Source: Spirosoma sp. (GTDB lineage: Bacteria; Bacteroidota; Bacteroidia; Cytophagales; Spirosomataceae). Taken from it: 10,495 nt of DNA. Under the pieces are notes generated by a model. It had not been told where the DNA came from. It saw only the letters and a program-made list of their open reading frames with translations, and made no database searches. The DNA is taken from the NCBI GenBank assembly GCA_028288385.1, contig JAQBNX010000358.1:1-10495 (forward strand). The letters run 5' to 3'. A program made the position numbers and the translations under genes. Each line of letters starts with the position of its first letter. Positions within the stretch are counted from its first letter, which is position 1. Of the stretch, positions 6,562-10,495 are shown piece by piece.

Positions 6562-7551
6562 ATGAAAGCCGAAACCAACGCCCGCTCACCGTACCGGAAT
6601 TTGATCTATACCGCCCTTATCATCACGGCTGTTTTGATAGCGCTGGTCTTTCCAGGTCCCTTCGTCAGTATCAATGGTTTTCAACTGAAGAAACTAATTG
6701 TGCCCCTGCTTCAGATCATTATGCTTGGAATGGGTACGACCATGTCGCTTCAGGATTTTGAAGGTGTCATTCGGCAGCCCAGGGCGGTGTTTATTGGGGT
6801 TATGTGCCACTTCATGATCATGCCGCTGCTGGGCTACACGCTGGCCAATACGTTTAAGTTTCCACCAGAAATTGCGGCTGGTGTGGTGCTCATTGGCTGC
6901 TCACCCAGTGGTCTGGCCAGCAACGTCATGTGTTTTATTGCCAAAGCGAACGTACCCCTCTCCATCACCATTACGACGTTGGCTACATTGCTGGCGCCAC
7001 TGCTAATGCCTGCCCTGATGAAACTCCTGGCGGGTCAGTTTATCGAGATATCATACTGGAAAATGACCCTTGAAATCATGCAGATCGTCATCTTCCCGGT
7101 TATAGTTGGTCTCATATTGAACCGTATTTTTCACAAATCGGCCGTGGTTATCAACCGCATTATGCCGCTGATATCGATGGGAGGTATCGTGCTCATTGTC
7201 GCTATTATCACGGCCGCCGGGCGCGACAGCCTGTTAAACGTCGGCTGGACGCTGGCCCTGTGTGTTCTAATTCATAACCTGACTGGCTTTACTTTGGGCT
7301 ACTGGAGCGCGAGGCTGTTTGGGATGGATGAGCAAAGCTGCCGAACAGTGGCCATTGAAGTGGGCCTGCAAAATGGGGGACTAGCATCCGGAATTGCCGT
7401 ACAGATGGGTAAAGTCGCTACGGTGGGCCTTGCTCCCGCCCTCTTTGGTCCCATCATGAATACAACGGGTTCGCTACTGGCAACGTTCTGGAGCCAGCGC
7501 CCTCCAAAAGAAGAGGCCGTCGTACCGTTGTCGTTGGCATCGCGTGAGTAA
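6562..7551 (+). CDS. bile acid:sodium symporter (BASS) family transporter
   Basis: A 329-residue inner-membrane carrier of the BASS/SBF family, with about ten hydrophobic segments. Bacterial members move organic anions, including pantoate and 2-keto acids, with sodium; the substrate here cannot be read from sequence. Diagnostic signatures are the MGTTMSLQDF segment (57-66), GCSPSGLASN (112-121) and E266-x-G-x-Q270-N271 (EVGLQNGGLA), the last two corresponding to the conserved crossover regions that bind sodium in structural homologues. The ATG at 6562 gives a short cytoplasmic N terminus of about ten residues. The 154-base gap before it holds no gene. TTTATTTG at 6543-6550 is one mismatch from the -7 consensus and could be its promoter. 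A possible weak terminator lies about 30 bases after the stop. Confidence 0.92.
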   Translation: MKAETNARSPYRNLIYTALIITAVLIALVFPGPFVSINGFQLKKLIVPLLQIIMLGMGTTMSLQDFEGVIRQPRAVFIGVMCHFMIMPLLGYTLANTFKFPPEIAAGVVLIGCSPSGLASNVMCFIAKANVPLSITITTLATLLAPLLMPALMKLLAGQFIEISYWKMTLEIMQIVIFPVIVGLILNRIFHKSAVVINRIMPLISMGGIVLIVAIITAAGRDSLLNVGWTLALCVLIHNLTGFTLGYWSARLFGMDEQSCRTVAIEVGLQNGGLASGIAVQMGKVATVGLAPALFGPIMNTTGSLLATFWSQRPPKEEAVVPLSLASRE

Positions 7552-7582
7552 TTGAGAATACGGATTCGGTGTTGACGGGATA

Positions 7583-7601
7583 CAGACCGGTCTGGTCTTT
7601 T
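7583..7601 (+). terminator. possible weak intrinsic terminator after the BASS gene
   Basis: AGACC (7584-7588) can pair with GGTCT at 7594-7598 around a GGTCT loop, followed by a short T run. The same bases also make a perfect 12-bp palindrome, CAGACCGGTCTG (7583-7594), so a protein-binding site is an alternative reading. The stem is short and the T tract has only four bases. Confidence 0.3.
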
Positions 7602-7628
7602 ATCTTAACATTTCTACAAGATTTATTG

Positions 7629-7645
7629 CACTAGCATGGCTAGTG
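7629..7645. repeat. perfect inverted repeat CACTAGC-ATG-GCTAGTG
   Basis: Seven-base arms with a three-base centre, about 75 bases upstream of the DinB-family ATG. No T tract follows, so it is not a typical terminator. Symmetry and position would suit an operator for a dimeric regulator, or an RNA hairpin in the leader. No regulator gene is adjacent. Confidence 0.4.
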
Positions 7646-7718
7646 TTGTCCAGGGCGTCCTGACGTGTTGGATGGTCTGGCGTTTTTCCTGAATAGCTGT
7701 TATCTAAACCTTAACCCA

Positions 7719-8186
7719 ATGACAACCGAACTCTTAGCAAACCTGTGGCGCATTAACCAGGCATCGGCCGCCGGACCCATTCAAAAACTAACGCCCGACA
7801 ATTACCGAAAGCGGCTGACGCCGGATACTGCCTCGGCAGGATTTATTGCCCTGCATGCAGCCGAATCCATGCATGGTTTTGCCAAAATTCTGTTTGGCCG
7901 TGACATGAACATTACTACCCAGACAACAGGTGGCGTTTCGGATGATGGGCAAACGCTTGATCTGGCCCAGGTGCAGCAGGCAGTCAGTGACGCCTATGCG
8001 ATGATTGCCGAACACATCCGGCAAACCTCCGATGAGCAGTGGGCCGAAGTTATTCCGACACCCTTTGGTGAAACCTCCCGCATGGGTGTTTTGGCTTTCC
8101 TGATGCACCATAACTCCTATCATGCCGGACAAATAGCGCAGGCAACAAAAAAAGGGCAGTTATTCCCGATTAGTACTACGGTATAA
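7719..8186 (+). CDS. DinB-family putative metal-dependent protein
   Basis: A 155-residue four-helix-bundle protein of the DinB/YfiT-like superfamily. Members bind a divalent metal with three histidines, and characterised relatives include thiol-dependent transferases. The expected ligands are H46 (in ALHAAES) and the pair H131 and H135 in HHNSYHAGQ, the usual HxxxH-x-GQ signature near the C-terminal helix. The name comes from Bacillus DinB; a DNA-damage function is not implied. ATG 7719 is chosen; an in-frame upstream TTG at 7665 would add an 18-residue hydrophobic extension not expected in this soluble family. The specific reaction is unknown. The gene is isolated, with its own intergenic region on either side. 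Confidence 0.85.
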   Translation: MTTELLANLWRINQASAAGPIQKLTPDNYRKRLTPDTASAGFIALHAAESMHGFAKILFGRDMNITTQTTGGVSDDGQTLDLAQVQQAVSDAYAMIAEHIRQTSDEQWAEVIPTPFGETSRMGVLAFLMHHNSYHAGQIAQATKKGQLFPISTTV

Positions 8187-8257
8187 CTCGTCTGCCGCGC
8201 ATTTTTTGACGTATCGTCGAATGAGCAGATGTTTATAGAGGTTCTATGGATGTCTTT

Positions 8258-8275
8258 TAAAGAAACCTTTCTTTA
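8258..8275. terminator. A/T-rich inverted repeat between convergent genes, possible terminator
   Basis: TAAAGAAA-CC-TTTCTTTA is an 18-base perfect inverted repeat lying between the convergent DinB-family and ABC permease genes. It could act as a weak two-way terminator, but the stem holds only one G-C pair per arm and there is no clear T tract beyond the stem, so this is tentative. The rest of the 114-base gap shows nothing firm. Confidence 0.25.
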
Positions 8276-8300
8276 TCAGGTAGCCAGACGCCCTGATGGT

Positions 8301-9539
8301 CTATTCATACCTAAGTGCTTCAATAGGGTCCAGTTTCGAGGCTCGCACGGCCGGGTAAATGCCCGCAAATAATCCTACTGCCACGCACACGACGATGCCA
8401 AGGCCCATCCAGACCCATGGCACCACAAACCCGCCTTTTCCCTGGCTAACCAGGGTGGCAATCAGGTTTCCAATGCCCAGTCCGAGGACCACACCGCCTA
8501 CTCCACCCAAAATGCAGATAACAATGGCCTCGATCAGAAACTGCTCGCGGATACGCTGGGGCGTAGCGCCTAGCGACTTGCGAATACCAATTTCGCGGGT
8601 GCGCTCCGTAACCGACACGAGCATGATGTTGAGCAAGGCGATGGCTGCTCCCAGCAACGTAATGAACCCGATGCCAAATCCACCGATCCGGAGGTAGTCC
8701 GTAATGTTAGCCGTTTCTTTAGCCAGTTCGTCGGCCCGCTCAATATCGAATGAGTCGGGGCGGCCGAGGGGGTCGCGCCGAACCTGGCGCATAACGCCCC
8801 GTGCTTCACCAATGGCTTCGTCCTGGTCTGACACGCTCGTTACCGACGCCGTGATGTCGAACGTCTGACGCTGCGACCCGGCCAGGGCACGGGCATTGTC
8901 CAGTGGAATCAGAATAATGCGATCGTCGCCCCCACCCGACAGGCCACCTTTTGTTGCAAGCACCCCCACCACTTTGTATTGATTTCCAGCAACCCGGATT
9001 ACCTGATTGATAGGATTGATTTTTCGCTCAAACAAAGAATTAGCCACTTCGCTGCCAATGATCGCTACATTAAGACCATAGTCTACGTCGTTCTGGGTTA
9101 GGTTTCGGCCGCTCAGCAGCGTGTATCCTTTTACGGCCAGGTAAGCCGCGTCGCCCCCGGTCAACTGCACATTGGGGTTCGTTTTTTTTGATCCAAACTT
9201 AGCCTGGGCCGCGCCAGCCGCTATCGTTGAAACGGCAATAGTGGCTCCGTAGGGAAACCTCCGTTTAAACTGCATAGCCTGAAAATAGTCGATGGGTTCG
9301 TCCTGCTTTTGAACCCGCCCACCCCGCCGAAATGCGTCCTGTCGGGCCACAATACTGAAGGTGTTGGCGCCCAGACCGGCAAAGCTGCTGTTCACTGAAT
9401 TTTGAATACCGTCGATGGCCGTCAAAATACCCACCAGAGACGTAATGCCGATGGCTATGATCAATGAGGTGAGTATGGTACGCAGGCGATTACCCGCAAT
9501 AGAGCGCAGACCTTCGCGGATATTTTCGATCAAATTCAT
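8301..9539 (-). CDS. MacB/FtsX-type ABC transporter permease
   Basis: A 412-residue permease of the MacB/LolC-like type VII ABC family. These permeases use cytoplasmic ATP hydrolysis to drive movement of a large periplasmic domain, for efflux, lipoprotein release or envelope signalling, rather than passing substrate through the membrane. One N-terminal membrane helix (about 20-42) follows the amphipathic ENIREGLRSIAGNRLRT segment. A periplasmic core domain (about 43-280) contains VGVLATKG and the usual GRNLTQNDV-like segment. Three C-terminal helices follow (about 285-310, 335-365, 375-400), with the coupling segment RTREIGIRKSLGATPQRI and the terminal RASKLDPIEALRYE typical of MacB. No ATPase or membrane-fusion partner lies next to it in the window, so it must pair with a product encoded elsewhere. 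The upstream TAGCTTTG (9571-9578) is its likely promoter. Confidence 0.92.
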   Translation of the reverse strand: MNLIENIREGLRSIAGNRLRTILTSLIIAIGITSLVGILTAIDGIQNSVNSSFAGLGANTFSIVARQDAFRRGGRVQKQDEPIDYFQAMQFKRRFPYGATIAVSTIAAGAAQAKFGSKKTNPNVQLTGGDAAYLAVKGYTLLSGRNLTQNDVDYGLNVAIIGSEVANSLFERKINPINQVIRVAGNQYKVVGVLATKGGLSGGGDDRIILIPLDNARALAGSQRQTFDITASVTSVSDQDEAIGEARGVMRQVRRDPLGRPDSFDIERADELAKETANITDYLRIGGFGIGFITLLGAAIALLNIMLVSVTERTREIGIRKSLGATPQRIREQFLIEAIVICILGGVGGVVLGLGIGNLIATLVSQGKGGFVVPWVWMGLGIVVCVAVGLFAGIYPAVRASKLDPIEALRYE

Positions 9540-9570
9540 TTAGCACAATATTGCTTATATTTCGTTATCA

Positions 9571-9578
9571 CAAAGCTA
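9571..9578 (-). promoter_or_regulatory. -7 element TAGCTTTG for the ABC permease
   Basis: An exact TAnnTTTG match on the minus strand, 31 bases before the permease ATG, predicting a leader of roughly 25 bases. No well-spaced TTTG is seen at -33; the nearest TTG (9604-9606) is 25 bases upstream. The facing strand has a weaker TATATTTC (9556-9563) that could serve the divergent right-hand gene. Confidence 0.45.
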
Positions 9579-9605
9579 CCACGTACAGTATTAAACGGAA
9601 AGCCA

Positions 9606-10495
9606 ATGAAACGGTTGCTGTTACCGCTTATCCTAATTTTAACACTAACGAGCCGGGTGTGGGGTTCTAAGATTCTGATTCCCATGGACGATGCTCAAAA
9701 GAATCACCTGAAGGCCTATGGCATCGCCTACTGGGTATTAAAAACTCATGATACCGAGATCGACTGGTTGCTTAACTACCGGGGCGGCTCCTTTATGATG
9801 CCGCAATCCCAGGCGTTTATCAACGAGATGGTGATTCGTGGCGTCAGTTACGAAGTCATTTCCGACGCCCAATCTGGTCAGATTCTGGCTGAAATTGCCG
9901 CTCCCGATGCGAATATGGACGCAGTGAAATTGCAGAAACCTCCCAAGGTAGCCGTCTATTCGCCCAAGACCAAGCAACCCTGGGACGACGCCGTAACAAT
10001 GGTGATGACTTACGCCGAAATTCCTTACGACGTGATTTTCGACGAAGAGGTAATGAACACCAAACTGCCCGAGTACGACTGGCTGCACCTCCACCACGAA
10101 GACTTTACGGGTCAATATGGCAAGTTTTTCCATTTTAAAGACCAGCCCTGGTACATTGCCCAAAAACAGGAAGCCGAAGCTATTACCCGAAAGTTCGGCT
10201 TCACGAAGGTGCCCCAGTTGAAGCTGGCAGTTGCCCAGCACATCCGCGACTTTGTGTTGGGCGGTGGGTATCTGTTTGCCATGTGCAACGCCACCGATAC
10301 GTATGACATCGCGCTGGCGTCGCACAATACCGATATCGTCGATAGCTTTTACGACGGCGACCCGGCCGATCCCAATGCTAATAATAAACTGGATTTTAGC
10401 CAGACGTTTGCTTTCCGAAACTTTCAGGTAATTACCAACCCGTACTACATCGAGTTCTCGAACATTGACAATCAACCCGAAGAGCGTGGCCTGAG
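9606..10495 (+). CDS. secreted protein of unknown function, often labelled 'asparagine synthetase B' (3' truncated by window)
   Basis: The open frame runs from ATG 9606 to the right edge (296 codons) without a stop, so the C terminus is missing. The first 20 residues form a signal peptide (MKRLLLPLILILTLTS core, probable cut after VWG), placing it in the periplasm or outside. The mature start ILIPMDDAQKNHLKAYGIAYWVL is strongly conserved, as I recall, in a Bacteroidota family of about 400 residues that databases often name asparagine synthetase B. Nothing supports that name: there is no N-terminal Cys2 glutaminase nucleophile and no SGGxDS ATP-binding motif. Residues 114-160 (VAVYSP ... YDWLHLHHED) and GGGYLFAMCNATD (219-231, with C227) look instead like a class I glutamine amidotransferase-like or ThuA-like fold with a nucleophile-elbow cysteine. 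GGAAAG shortly before the ATG is a weak ribosome-binding match. Confidence 0.85.
   Translation, partial: MKRLLLPLILILTLTSRVWGSKILIPMDDAQKNHLKAYGIAYWVLKTHDTEIDWLLNYRGGSFMMPQSQAFINEMVIRGVSYEVISDAQSGQILAEIAAPDANMDAVKLQKPPKVAVYSPKTKQPWDDAVTMVMTYAEIPYDVIFDEEVMNTKLPEYDWLHLHHEDFTGQYGKFFHFKDQPWYIAQKQEAEAITRKFGFTKVPQLKLAVAQHIRDFVLGGGYLFAMCNATDTYDIALASHNTDIVDSFYDGDPADPNANNKLDFSQTFAFRNFQVITNPYYIEFSNIDNQPEERGL

Noticed and set aside
7788..8132. 114-codon minus-strand open frame
   Set aside because: Shadow of the DinB-family gene; no domain or start signal supports it.
8359..8697. 112-codon plus-strand open frame rich in Pro, Thr and Met
   Set aside because: Low-complexity complement of the permease's membrane helices, with no sign of being coding.
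9738..10475. 245-codon open frame on the minus strand
   Set aside because: It is antisense to the plus-strand secreted protein at 9606-10495, which has a signal peptide and recognisable family sequence. The antisense translation has no recognisable domain and arises from codon bias.

Overview
The window looks like a chromosomal segment of a Bacteroidota bacterium, most likely of the Cytophagales (Spirosoma-like). The evidence is a roughly balanced base composition, a bS21 protein of Bacteroidota type beside a Xer-type recombinase, a DUF4136 lipoprotein, a small PorT/OmpW-like beta-barrel, near absence of Shine-Dalgarno sequences, and several exact matches to the Bacteroidota -7 promoter element TAnnTTTG. 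No tRNA, rRNA, CRISPR array, insertion sequence or phage gene is visible, and no gene-free stretch exceeds 300 bases.

Layout. Positions 41-1906 (minus strand) hold eboC (UbiA-type prenyltransferase) and eboB (TatD-like metal hydrolase), part of the widely distributed but poorly understood ebo cluster. The cluster probably continues off the left edge. Positions 2117-3462 (plus strand) hold a DUF4136 lipoprotein and an outer-membrane beta-barrel protein as a tight pair. Positions 3459-5032 (minus) hold eboA, which overlaps the end of a xerC-like tyrosine recombinase by an ATGA junction. Upstream lies rpsU (5223-5420, minus), closed by a strong intrinsic terminator. A ppx/gppA-family phosphatase (5478-6407, plus) is divergent from rpsU. 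Next come a bile acid:sodium symporter family (BASS) carrier (6562-7551, plus) and a DinB-family protein (7719-8186, plus). A MacB/FtsX-type ABC permease without its ATPase follows (8301-9539, minus). A secreted protein of a family often labelled 'asparagine synthetase B' runs off the right edge (9606-10495, plus).

How the parts relate. The ebo genes are present but split: eboA is translationally coupled to a housekeeping recombinase, while eboB and eboC lie beyond two cell-envelope genes on the opposite strand. The ebo cluster has been linked to moving or making small-molecule precursors at the membrane or periplasm (scytonemin in cyanobacteria), so its product here is unknown. The rpsU/ppx intergenic region packs two opposing promoters into about 50 bases. 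Both ppx and xerC have TAnnTTTG ending five bases before ATG, which suggests leaderless or nearly leaderless mRNAs. The remaining genes are single housekeeping or transport units with no evident shared pathway.
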